From Clostridiales bacterium (GTDB lineage: Bacteria > Bacillota > Clostridia > Caldicoprobacterales > UBA3941): a stretch of DNA of 5,710 bases. The position numbers and the translations under genes are program-made. Shown here piece by piece: positions 1 to 5,699 of the stretch; within the stretch, counting starts at the first letter, position 1, and each line of letters starts with the position of its first letter. Under the pieces are notes generated by a model. It was not told where the DNA came from and did no database searches. It saw nothing but the letters and a program-made list of their open reading frames with translations. The DNA is taken from NCBI GenBank assembly GCA_012522165.1, contig JAAYKZ010000126.1:1-5710 (forward strand), in the 5' to 3' direction.

Positions 1-140
1 AATTTATGAAAAATAAATCAGGAAAAGAACATTTGTATAAAAACCAAATATTTATAGCTCCGTTAAATGTTGAAATAATGAAAAACATTAAATCCTGCTA
101 TTAAATATTGATCCAAAAATCTAGAAAGGTGTATATTAAA
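1..140. other. AT-rich non-coding stretch at window edge
   Basis: No gene is supported here. The + frame running through the ATG at position 6 stays open from the window edge to a TAA at 102-104 (32 codons from that ATG). The ATG has no ribosome binding site in view and the peptide is Lys/Asn/Ile-rich, as expected from chance AT-rich translation. It could in principle be the tail of a gene that starts before the window, but the window does not allow a decision. No terminator hairpin is seen after the TAA. Confidence 0.4.
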
Positions 141-184
141 CTATTTTATATAGTAGCTATATCTATTTTACATAGTAGTTAATA
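141..184. repeat. Two tandem copies of a 22-bp unit upstream of a promoter
   Basis: CTATTTTATATAGTAG (141-156) recurs as CTATTTTACATAGTAG (163-178) with one mismatch in 16 bases and a 22-bp period. The last six bases of each unit match poorly. The first copy also contains a small palindrome, ATATAG-TAG-CTATAT (148-162). The second copy ends 18 bp before the -35 box at 197. A 22-bp spacing is about two helical turns, so two bound proteins would sit on the same face of the DNA. A tandem operator or activator site is therefore possible, but that is inference. The sequence is AT-rich, so chance similarity cannot be excluded. Confidence 0.5.
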
Positions 185-196
185 TCTAAGTTAATC

Positions 197-225
197 TTGA
201 CTACAAAAGGTATACAAGTTATGAT
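197..225 (+). promoter_or_regulatory. Sigma-A-type promoter for the HEAT-repeat gene
   Basis: TTGACT (-35, 197-202) and TATGAT (-10, 220-225) are separated by exactly 17 bp. Each box differs from the vegetative consensus at one base. Transcription would start near 232, leaving a leader of about 95 nt before the chosen start codon at 326. It is the best promoter-like match noticed on the + strand of the window. No extended -10 TG is present. Confidence 0.75.
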
Positions 226-259
226 TAATAGTAAGGTTTTTATATGAGATGAAGGGAAA

Positions 260-271
260 AAGCTGTCCCCT
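260..271 (+). repeat. Left copy of 12-bp inverted repeat flanking the HEAT gene
   Basis: AAGCTGTCCCCT here is the exact reverse complement of AGGGGACAGCTT at 706-717. This copy lies in the predicted 5' leader, about 40 nt before the ribosome binding site. It also takes part in a weak local hairpin, with GAAGGG (251-256) pairing with CCCTTC (268-273). It stands out as a GC-rich island in AT-rich DNA. Confidence 0.6.
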
Positions 272-311
272 TCTATTAATTTTAATTTTTTTGGAATTGT
301 AAATAAATATT

Positions 312-316
312 AGGAG
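312..316 (+). promoter_or_regulatory. Ribosome binding site that decides the HEAT-gene start
   Basis: AGGAG at 312-316 is 3 nt from an ATG at 320 and 9 nt from a second in-frame ATG at 326. Three nucleotides is too close for normal initiation, so 326 is preferred. The 320 start would add only Met-Tyr. Confidence 0.7.
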
Positions 317-325
317 TGGATGTAT

Positions 326-676
326 ATGTTTTTTAAGCCGAATGCTAAAAGAATGGAGAAGTGGGCAAAAAATGGGAATGTAGAAAAACTAGATAAAATC
401 ATAAGTGGAAATAACGTAGAGTTGCGAAATGAAGCTTTTAAAGCTATAGGAAAATGTGGGAATCTGGATACAATTAACTTTATTACTAGCTACACTCTTC
501 ATCCAGATGCTGAGATAAGAAAACTAACGGCACAGGCTATGGGAGAAACAGGTGAGGAGAGGACTTTGGAATTCTTGAGAAAGCTAGCAAAAGCTGATGA
601 TAACGAAGAAGTCAGGGAAGCTGCTAAAAATGCAATCTCTCAGGTTAATAAGGCTTTGAAACATGCAGATGAATAG
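326..676 (+). CDS. Small HEAT-repeat domain protein
   Basis: A 116-residue soluble protein (118 if the ATG at 320 is used) made almost entirely of HEAT-like helical repeats. The repeat phase shows as a recurring x-E-(L/I/V)-R motif at the start of the second helix: VELR, AEIR and EEVR. Their arginines fall at residues 34, 65 and 97, so the period is 31-32 residues. Each motif is followed by an Ala-rich helix (EAFKAIGKCG, LTAQAMGETG, EAAKNAISQV). There is no signal peptide, membrane segment or catalytic motif. The N-terminus MFFKPN followed by a charged helix resembles the opening of other short bacterial HEAT-repeat proteins. Such proteins act as scaffolds for binding other proteins; the partner cannot be told from the sequence. 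The gene has its own promoter (197-225) and a downstream terminator (851-891), so it is probably monocistronic. It is not a phycobilin lyase on any visible evidence, although that family shares the fold. Confidence 0.85.
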   Translation: MFFKPNAKRMEKWAKNGNVEKLDKIISGNNVELRNEAFKAIGKCGNLDTINFITSYTLHPDAEIRKLTAQAMGETGEERTLEFLRKLAKADDNEEVREAAKNAISQVNKALKHADE

Positions 677-705
677 AGGAGAGTAGATTATACAGTTTAG
701 TTTCC

Positions 706-717
706 AGGGGACAGCTT
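706..717 (+). repeat. Right copy of 12-bp inverted repeat flanking the HEAT gene
   Basis: AGGGGACAGCTT, the exact reverse complement of 260-271, starts 29 nt after the HEAT-gene stop codon and lies upstream of its terminator. Both copies should therefore be in the same mRNA. Outside the 12 bp the two copies do not match. Confidence 0.6.
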
Positions 718-850
718 ATGATTAAATGTAAATATGAATGAATAAACCAAAGCCGATTAGGTAGAGAGGTAAGGTAAATTCGTTTACATATATCAAAGGG
801 TGTAAAAGCAAACAAAATATATAGAAATTATATAGCTTAATATGTATAAT

Positions 851-891
851 AAGAAGAACCGGAACCCAAAACCCAGGTGCCGGTTCTTTTT
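851..891 (+). terminator. Rho-independent terminator after the HEAT gene
   Basis: The left arm 854-866 (AAGAACCGGAACC) pairs with 876-888 (GGTGCCGGTTCTT) with a single A-G mismatch, a 9-nt loop and a TTTTT run at 887-891. Flanking A and T bases can extend the stem. It lies 175 nt after the HEAT stop codon. The opposite strand lacks a T run at the right place, so it works only on +. It could alternatively act as an attenuator in a leader of the methyltransferase gene, but no alternative antiterminator fold was recognised. Confidence 0.8.
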
Positions 892-1000
892 AGCATTATA
901 AACACAAAATAATAAAAAATGGACTATATTTCTAGGGATATTGCTATTAAAATATATGGAAAGACTATAGTAGAAAAACAATATTTGAATAAAGAAGGAT

Positions 1001-1006
1001 GAGGAG
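1001..1006 (+). promoter_or_regulatory. Ribosome binding site of the methyltransferase gene
   Basis: GAGGAG lies 5 nt before the ATG at 1012, which supports this start. No alternative in-frame start upstream has a comparable site. Confidence 0.75.
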
Positions 1007-1011
1007 CTTTT

Positions 1012-2142
1012 ATGAAAGAGTGGGACCTAATAGCAACTGCTACCTTTGGTTTAGAGGCAGTAGTGGCAAGAGAGCTGAGAAATTTGGGCTATGATGATCT
1101 AAAAGTAGAGAACTCTAGAGTAATATTCAAAGGCACGTCAGAAGATATCTGCCGCACTAATTTATGGTTGAGAAGTGCAGATAGGGTTCTTATCAGAATG
1201 GGTGAATTTACAGCTTTAAGTTTTGAGGAATTGTTTGAAAAGACAAAAGCGCTGCCCTGGGATGAGCTTTTGCCTGAAGATGCAGAGTTTCCCGTTAAGG
1301 GCAAATCGGTGAAGTCTAAGCTTTTTAGTGTTTCCGATTGTCAGGCCATAGTTAAAAAGGCTGTAGTTGAAAAACTAAAACAAAAATACAAGAGAAGCTG
1401 GTTTGAGGAGAATGGACCTAGATATGTACTAGAAGTTGGAATACTCAAGGACGTAGTTACCTTAACCGTTGATACTAGTGGCGCTGGGTTGCACAAAAGG
1501 GGATATAGACAGCTAGCAAGCCAAGCTCCCCTAAAGGAGACTTTGGCATCAGCTTTAGTATCACTAAGTTATTGGAACACAGATCGTTTGCTTATAGACC
1601 CCTTTTGTGGGTCTGGTACCATCCCTATAGAAGCTGCCATGATAGGGCTTAATATAGCTCCAGGTCTAAACAGACAGTTTGATGCGGAAAATTGGCCTCA
1701 AATTCCAGCCAGATTATGGGAGCAAGCAAGAGCTGAAGCAATGGATTTAAAGAAGAATGTTAACCTTCGTATTTTAGGCTATGATATAGACGGACGGGTG
1801 CTAAAAATTGCTAGACATAATGCTCAACTGGCAGGGGTGGAAGAGTATATAGATTTTCACAAGCTACCCTTTTCCCAGTTTAGTACCAAGAAAAAATATG
1901 GTTGTATTATTTGTAATCCCCCATATGGAGAAAGGTTGGGGGAAAGGAAAGAAGTACAAGCTCTATACAAAGAGATGGGTAAAAAGTTTAGTAATCTGGA
2001 CACCTGGTCCATATATGTATTAACTGCCGATGAAGAGTTTGAGAGACATTTTGGGCGCAAGGCTGATAAAAAGCGGAAATTATACAATGGCAGAATTAGA
2101 GTAGATTATTATCAGTATTATGGCCCCAGACCGCCTCAGTGA
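1012..2142 (+). CDS. rlmL: THUMP-domain class I SAM-dependent 23S rRNA guanine-N2 methyltransferase (RlmL/YpsC type)
   Basis: A 376-residue cytoplasmic RNA methyltransferase of the COG0116 family. The N-terminal part (about 1-155) is a ferredoxin-like plus THUMP RNA-binding module, ending near the conserved DTSGAGLHKRGYR stretch (154-166). The C-terminal Rossmann-fold methyltransferase domain has the SAM-binding motif I DPFCGSGT (196-203), an acidic motif II GYDID (256-260) and the catalytic motif IV NPPYGER (302-308). NPPY is typical of enzymes that methylate an exocyclic amino group. The tail KRKLYNGRI (354-362) is also characteristic of the family. Known members make m2G2445 in 23S rRNA (E. 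coli numbering); that exact target is inferred here from family. E. coli RlmKL is about twice as long because an RlmK domain is fused behind; this protein is the standalone form usual in Firmicutes. No inactivating change is seen. The 150-nt gap to the next gene contains no evident terminator. Confidence 0.9.
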   Translation: MKEWDLIATATFGLEAVVARELRNLGYDDLKVENSRVIFKGTSEDICRTNLWLRSADRVLIRMGEFTALSFEELFEKTKALPWDELLPEDAEFPVKGKSVKSKLFSVSDCQAIVKKAVVEKLKQKYKRSWFEENGPRYVLEVGILKDVVTLTVDTSGAGLHKRGYRQLASQAPLKETLASALVSLSYWNTDRLLIDPFCGSGTIPIEAAMIGLNIAPGLNRQFDAENWPQIPARLWEQARAEAMDLKKNVNLRILGYDIDGRVLKIARHNAQLAGVEEYIDFHKLPFSQFSTKKKYGCIICNPPYGERLGERKEVQALYKEMGKKFSNLDTWSIYVLTADEEFERHFGRKADKKRKLYNGRIRVDYYQYYGPRPPQ

Positions 2143-2187
2143 TATATTTTACACAATTTAACACTATCCATTTCACTTAAAGCTCTA

Positions 2188-2198
2188 TATAATATAAT
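2188..2198 (+). promoter_or_regulatory. Possible -10 region upstream of the lipoprotein gene
   Basis: Two overlapping TATAAT hexamers (2188-2193 and 2193-2198) lie in the gap between the methyltransferase and lipoprotein genes. Suitable -35 positions 17 bp upstream (TATCCA at 2165, ATTTCA at 2170) match the consensus at only three of six bases. If it is used, the leader would be about 90 nt. Given the AT-rich context this is a weak call. No terminator hairpin is visible in 2143-2292, so read-through from the upstream gene is equally possible. Confidence 0.35.
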
Positions 2199-2278
2199 TG
2201 TATCAATTGCTATTGTAAAGGATAAATATTGAACTAGTACAGCAGGTTTTTTTGGAATGATTAAATTAAAAAGAATGT

Positions 2279-2285
2279 AAAGGGG
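2279..2285 (+). promoter_or_regulatory. Ribosome binding site supporting a GTG start
   Basis: AAAGGGG lies 7 nt before the GTG at 2293. An ATG at 2291 overlaps this GTG in another frame but is followed at once by TGA. The GTG start gives a complete lipoprotein signal peptide, which settles the choice. Confidence 0.7.
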
Positions 2286-2292
2286 TTTAAAT

Positions 2293-3801
2293 GTGAGAAA
2301 GCTAAGTTTATTACTTGCAATGTTAATGTTATTTTTTGTAGTACAAGGATGTGTACAAAACAAGGAATCCTCTGTGGTGCAGGATCAGCAGCAAGAGGAG
2401 GCACAAGATGAAAAAGAGGATACCCAAAATCAGGATGAGACTAATGACCAGAATAATCAAGAAGATGAACATACAGGTCAAGACAGTGACCAAGATGGAC
2501 AAGCTATTAATCAGGGAAATATGGTGTACGTAAGTGCCGATAGGCTTAATGTGCGTAAAGAGCCTGACGCTAATGCTGAAAAGGTAGGACAACTAATGCA
2601 GGGCAGTAGCGTTGAAATATTGGATGAAAAAATTGTAGAGGAAGATGGGACAAAGTGGCTGTATATTTCCTATGGTACAGGAGATCAGATTTTAGAAGGA
2701 TGGATATCTTCAGATTATACTGATGCTGATCGTACTGAGCTTTTAAGTCCTGATCTAAAAAACTTAGATTTTAGTCCCCAGAACAAAGTAACCGAATATC
2801 CTGAGAACCCTAGGGTCAAGGTAAAGGGAGTTTATGTTACTGTTTATTCAGCCAGTGGCAGTCGTCTAGACAGCTTAATTGAAATGACTAAAAAAACTGG
2901 TATAAATACCTTTGTTATTGACGTAAAGGACGACAATGGGAATATGCTATTCTACACTAAAGCCGCTGAAAAATTTGCTCCCAAAGCCAACGAATTGACT
3001 CCTATTAAGGATATTGAAGCCTTTATGAAAAAATTAAAGGATAACAATATATATACCATTGCTAGAATAGTAACCTTTAAAGATCCTATATATACTGAAC
3101 AGTATCCAGAACGGGCTATTATAGATAAACGAACAGGTGAGGCCCATGTTCAAAGAGACGGACTTCGTTGGGCTAGCCCCCATGATAGGCAACTTTGGGA
3201 ATATGATGTAGCTGTTGCTAAAGAAGCTGCTAGGGTAGGTTTTAATGAAATACAATTTGACTATGTACGTTTTCCTGACTCTGGAGGGGGTAAGCTAGAT
3301 CAATATCTGGACTATCGGAATACAAATGGCGAAAGCAAACCAGAGACTATACAAAACTTCCTAAAGTATGCCTATGAGGAATTGTCAAAGGAAAAGGTTT
3401 ATATTGGTGCAGATATTTACGGTCTTGTAGCCTCTGTTACCGATGACATGGGATTAGGGCAGTACTGGGAGGCAATTAGCAATGTAGTGGATTATGTATG
3501 TCCTATGATGTACCCAAGCCACTATGCTAACCACACCTATCAACTTCCTATTCCTGACGCTTATCCCTACGAGACCATATATCATTCAGCAAGGGATGCT
3601 GTAATGAGAAATAAAAACCTCCAAACGCCTGCTATTATAAGGCCCTGGATTCAAGATTTTACTGCAACTTGGGTAAAAGGACATATAAAATATGGTGAGG
3701 AAGAAGTGCGAGCCCAAATTAAAGCTCTCCAGGATAATGGAATTGACGAATTTATGCTTTGGAATCCAGGAAATCGTTATACCGAATCAGCTGTAGATTA
3801 G
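2293..3801 (+). CDS. SH3b-domain lipoprotein with DUF4015-type putative glycoside hydrolase domain
   Basis: A 502-residue exported protein read from a GTG start. Residues 1-20 form a lipoprotein signal (MRK, a hydrophobic core, then VQGC) with Cys20 as the lipidation site; Gln at -2 is slightly unusual. Residues 21-75 are a disordered linker very rich in Asp, Glu, Gln and Asn. A bacterial SH3 domain follows at about 77-144 (RLNVRKEP at 84-91, GWIS at 136-139), a type that often binds cell wall peptides. From about 177 to the end is a TIM-barrel-like domain matching my recollection of the DUF4015 (PF13200) putative glycosyl hydrolase family. Its landmarks are GVYVT (179-183), IDVKDDNG (209-216), FDYVRFP (322-328), ADIYG (373-377), CPMMYPSHY (403-411) and MLWNPGNRY (488-496). 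Asp323 and Glu319 are plausible catalytic acids, by inference. The protein likely acts on a polysaccharide or peptidoglycan at the outer membrane face of the cytoplasmic membrane; the substrate is unknown. The gene ends at a strong terminator (3814-3852). Confidence 0.85.
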   Translation: MRKLSLLLAMLMLFFVVQGCVQNKESSVVQDQQQEEAQDEKEDTQNQDETNDQNNQEDEHTGQDSDQDGQAINQGNMVYVSADRLNVRKEPDANAEKVGQLMQGSSVEILDEKIVEEDGTKWLYISYGTGDQILEGWISSDYTDADRTELLSPDLKNLDFSPQNKVTEYPENPRVKVKGVYVTVYSASGSRLDSLIEMTKKTGINTFVIDVKDDNGNMLFYTKAAEKFAPKANELTPIKDIEAFMKKLKDNNIYTIARIVTFKDPIYTEQYPERAIIDKRTGEAHVQRDGLRWASPHDRQLWEYDVAVAKEAARVGFNEIQFDYVRFPDSGGGKLDQYLDYRNTNGESKPETIQNFLKYAYEELSKEKVYIGADIYGLVASVTDDMGLGQYWEAISNVVDYVCPMMYPSHYANHTYQLPIPDAYPYETIYHSARDAVMRNKNLQTPAIIRPWIQDFTATWVKGHIKYGEEEVRAQIKALQDNGIDEFMLWNPGNRYTESAVD

Positions 3802-3813
3802 ATTTATTAATAG

Positions 3814-3854
3814 AAAAGCAATTGACTGGGAGTATCCCAGTCAATTGCTTTTTT
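3814..3854. terminator. Bidirectional Rho-independent terminator between convergent genes
   Basis: A perfect 18-bp inverted repeat (3814-3831 with 3835-3852) has a 3-nt GTA loop. The stem begins with AAAA and ends with TTTT, so the transcript carries a U run on either strand; on + the run is six T (3849-3854). It begins 12 nt after the lipoprotein stop codon and lies 22 nt beyond the end of the carboxykinase gene. It can serve both genes, most strongly the + strand one. Confidence 0.92.
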
Positions 3855-3876
3855 ACCTTTAATATCTCGTAATATA

Positions 3877-5685
3877 TTAGGAATTACGTAGTCTTTCTTC
3901 TAGAGCATTAAGCTGTCTTTCTAATTCTTCTGGTAGTTTGTCTCCATAGATCTTGTAATACTCTCTGATAGAAGCTACTTCGTCTAGCCATTCTTCTTTA
4001 TTAACTGAAAGCAGTTCATTCATAGCCTCTTCGCTGACATCAAGTCCATCGGTATCAATAGCATCAGGAGTAGGCATGTAACCGATAGGAGTTTCAACTG
4101 CCTGGCCTTTACCAGATACCCTTTCAAAAATCCATTTCAGCACACGGCTATTTTCACCGAATCCAGGCCATAGCCAGTTGCCATCCTTGTCTTTGCGGAA
4201 CCAGTTAACGTAGAAGATCTTAGGCAGCTTATCAGCAGATGTTTTACCTTCAATGCTGAGCCAGTGGTTGAGATAATCTCCCATATGATAGCCGCAGAAA
4301 GGTAGCATAGCAAAAGGATCACGTCGGACCTTACCAATATTATCAGAAATTGCAGCTGCGGTAATTTCGGATCCCATGATAGAACCCATAAATACTCCAT
4401 GCTTCCAGTCAAAGCTTTCGTGAACTAGAGGAACTGTGCTGGCACGACGTCCACCAATTAGTATTGCAGAGATTGGTACTCCTTTTGGATCTTCCCATTC
4501 AGGAGCGATGGAAGGACACTGTCTAGCAGGAGCTGTAAAGCGCGCATTAGGATGGGCTGCAGGCTTATCGCTATCTGGAGTCCAATCATTGCCTTGCCAG
4601 TCGATTAAATGGTCAGGTGCATCTCCGCCAATTCCTTCCCACCATACATCCCCATCATCAGTTAGTGCAACGTTTGTGTATATGGTATTTTCTTTTATAG
4701 TATCCATTGCGTTAGGATTGGACTTATATGAAGTTCCTGGTGCAACTCCAAAGAAACCAGCTTCAGGGTTGATAGCGTAGAGACGGCCATCTTCTCCAAA
4801 CTTCATCCATGCAATGTCGTCTCCAATGGTTTCAACTTTCCAACCAGGAATTGTAGGAATTAGCATAGCAAGATTGGTTTTCCCGCATGCACTTGGGAAG
4901 GCACCAGTTACATACTTAACATTACCTTCTGGATCTGTAATCTTTAGGATAAGCATGTGTTCGGCTAGCCAGCCTTCATCTCTAGCTTGTACAGAAGCAA
5001 TACGAAGTGCAAAACATTTTTTACCTAATAGAGCATTTCCGCCATAACCGGAACCATAAGACCAAATTGTTCTTTCTTCTGGGAAATGACTGATATATTT
5101 TTGTTCTATAGGTGCACAAGGCCAGCTAACATCTTTTTCGCCTTCTGCTAATGGAGCACCTACTGAGTGTAGACATGGTACAAATTCTCCATCATCACCA
5201 AGAACATCTAGTACTTCCTTGCCCATACGTGTCATAATACGCATATTTACTACAACATAGGGGCTATCTGTTAATTGAACACCAATTTTGGATATTGGTG
5301 AGCCGATAGGCCCCATAGAGAAGGGGATAACATACATGGTTCTACCCTTCATGCATCCATTGTATAGTTCTGTCATGGTAGCCTTCAATTCATCAGGGTC
5401 AATCCAATTGTTTGTTGGTCCTGCATCTTCCTGCTTTTTGGATGCGATAAAAGTTCTGTCTTCCACACGTGCTACATCAGAAGGATGACTGCGGAAGAGA
5501 TAGCAGCCAGGCTTTTTTTCCTGGTTGAGTTCAATGGCCATGCCATTGTCAACCATTTCCTGTAAAAAGCGCTCATTTTCTTCTTCAGAACCATCACACC
5601 AATAAATGTCATCAGGTTGGCACATTTCTGCCATTTCTTGGACCCAGTCCAAAAGTTTTTGGTTGTTGGTTATTTTGTTACTCAT
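3877..5685 (-). CDS. pckG: GTP-dependent phosphoenolpyruvate carboxykinase
   Basis: A full-length 602-residue cytoplasmic enzyme interconverting oxaloacetate + GTP and phosphoenolpyruvate + GDP + CO2. It links the C4-acid pool to gluconeogenesis, or runs in reverse as a CO2-fixing step in some anaerobes. The GTP-type family is clear. VARVE (71-75) carries a substrate-binding Arg. SGYGGNALLGKKC (212-224) holds the PEP/oxaloacetate site and the Mn-binding Lys223. His243 is the second Mn ligand. The P-loop is FPSACGKTN (263-271), with the family's reactive Cys267 and Lys269. GDDIAWM (288-294) is the kinase-2 metal site. RFTAPARQCP (382-391) and GGRR (411-414) follow, and the mobile lid lies near 441-457. 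All key residues I can place are intact. The ATP-type PckA of Bacillus and E. coli lacks this arrangement, so pckG rather than pckA is right. AAAGGAG 7 nt upstream supports the start. The promoter lies beyond the window, and the gene is convergent with the lipoprotein gene. Confidence 0.96.
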   Translation of the reverse strand: MSNKITNNQKLLDWVQEMAEMCQPDDIYWCDGSEEENERFLQEMVDNGMAIELNQEKKPGCYLFRSHPSDVARVEDRTFIASKKQEDAGPTNNWIDPDELKATMTELYNGCMKGRTMYVIPFSMGPIGSPISKIGVQLTDSPYVVVNMRIMTRMGKEVLDVLGDDGEFVPCLHSVGAPLAEGEKDVSWPCAPIEQKYISHFPEERTIWSYGSGYGGNALLGKKCFALRIASVQARDEGWLAEHMLILKITDPEGNVKYVTGAFPSACGKTNLAMLIPTIPGWKVETIGDDIAWMKFGEDGRLYAINPEAGFFGVAPGTSYKSNPNAMDTIKENTIYTNVALTDDGDVWWEGIGGDAPDHLIDWQGNDWTPDSDKPAAHPNARFTAPARQCPSIAPEWEDPKGVPISAILIGGRRASTVPLVHESFDWKHGVFMGSIMGSEITAAAISDNIGKVRRDPFAMLPFCGYHMGDYLNHWLSIEGKTSADKLPKIFYVNWFRKDKDGNWLWPGFGENSRVLKWIFERVSGKGQAVETPIGYMPTPDAIDTDGLDVSEEAMNELLSVNKEEWLDEVASIREYYKIYGDKLPEELERQLNALEERLRNS

Positions 5686-5692
5686 ACAACTA

Positions 5693-5699
5693 CTCCTTT
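5693..5699 (-). promoter_or_regulatory. Ribosome binding site of pckG
   Basis: Read on the minus strand, AAAGGAG sits 7 nt before the ATG at 5685-5683, an ideal arrangement that fixes the start codon. Only 25 nt of upstream sequence are present, too little to show a promoter. Confidence 0.85.

Larger units (their letters stand above)
677..1011. other. Non-coding spacer between HEAT gene and methyltransferase gene
   Basis: This stretch of 335 nt has no supported gene. It holds the right copy of the 12-bp inverted repeat (706-717), a terminator (851-891) and the ribosome binding site of the next gene (1001-1006). A TATAAT at 845-850 with TAGAAA 17 bp upstream (822-827) resembles a promoter. 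Its start site would fall inside the terminator stem, so it is doubtful. No clear promoter was found between the terminator and 1012. The best guess, TTGCTA at 941-946, lacks a good -10 at normal spacing. Confidence 0.5.

Noticed and set aside
6..104. Short + strand open frame of 32 codons reaching the window edge
   Set aside because: It has no visible ribosome binding site, a Lys/Asn/Ile-rich composition expected from AT-rich DNA, and no recognisable protein signature. It might be the end of a gene outside the window but cannot be supported.
854..888. T-box or riboswitch leader for the methyltransferase gene
   Set aside because: The hairpin looks like a plain terminator. No T-box consensus, specifier loop or recognised riboswitch core was seen in 677-1011.
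793..981. Minus-strand open frame of 62 codons over the terminator region
   Set aside because: It runs through the terminator hairpin, and its Phe/Tyr/Ile-rich product is what AT-rich non-coding DNA gives by chance.
2240..2253. T run after 2240 as a terminator for the methyltransferase gene
   Set aside because: The seven T residues are not preceded by a GC-rich stem; no pairing arms of useful length were found.
2329..2592. Minus-strand and shifted + strand open frames over the lipoprotein linker
   Set aside because: They are shadows of the low-complexity Asp/Glu/Gln-coding stretch. The antisense product is a run of Leu and Ile that mimics a membrane segment.
4436..4780. Plus-strand open frame of 114 codons inside pckG
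   Set aside because: It lies wholly antisense to the conserved carboxykinase coding sequence and lacks a ribosome binding site; the pckG frame explains the sequence fully. The same applies to the antisense frames at 4814-5047 and 5288-5488 and the shifted frame at 4137-4412.
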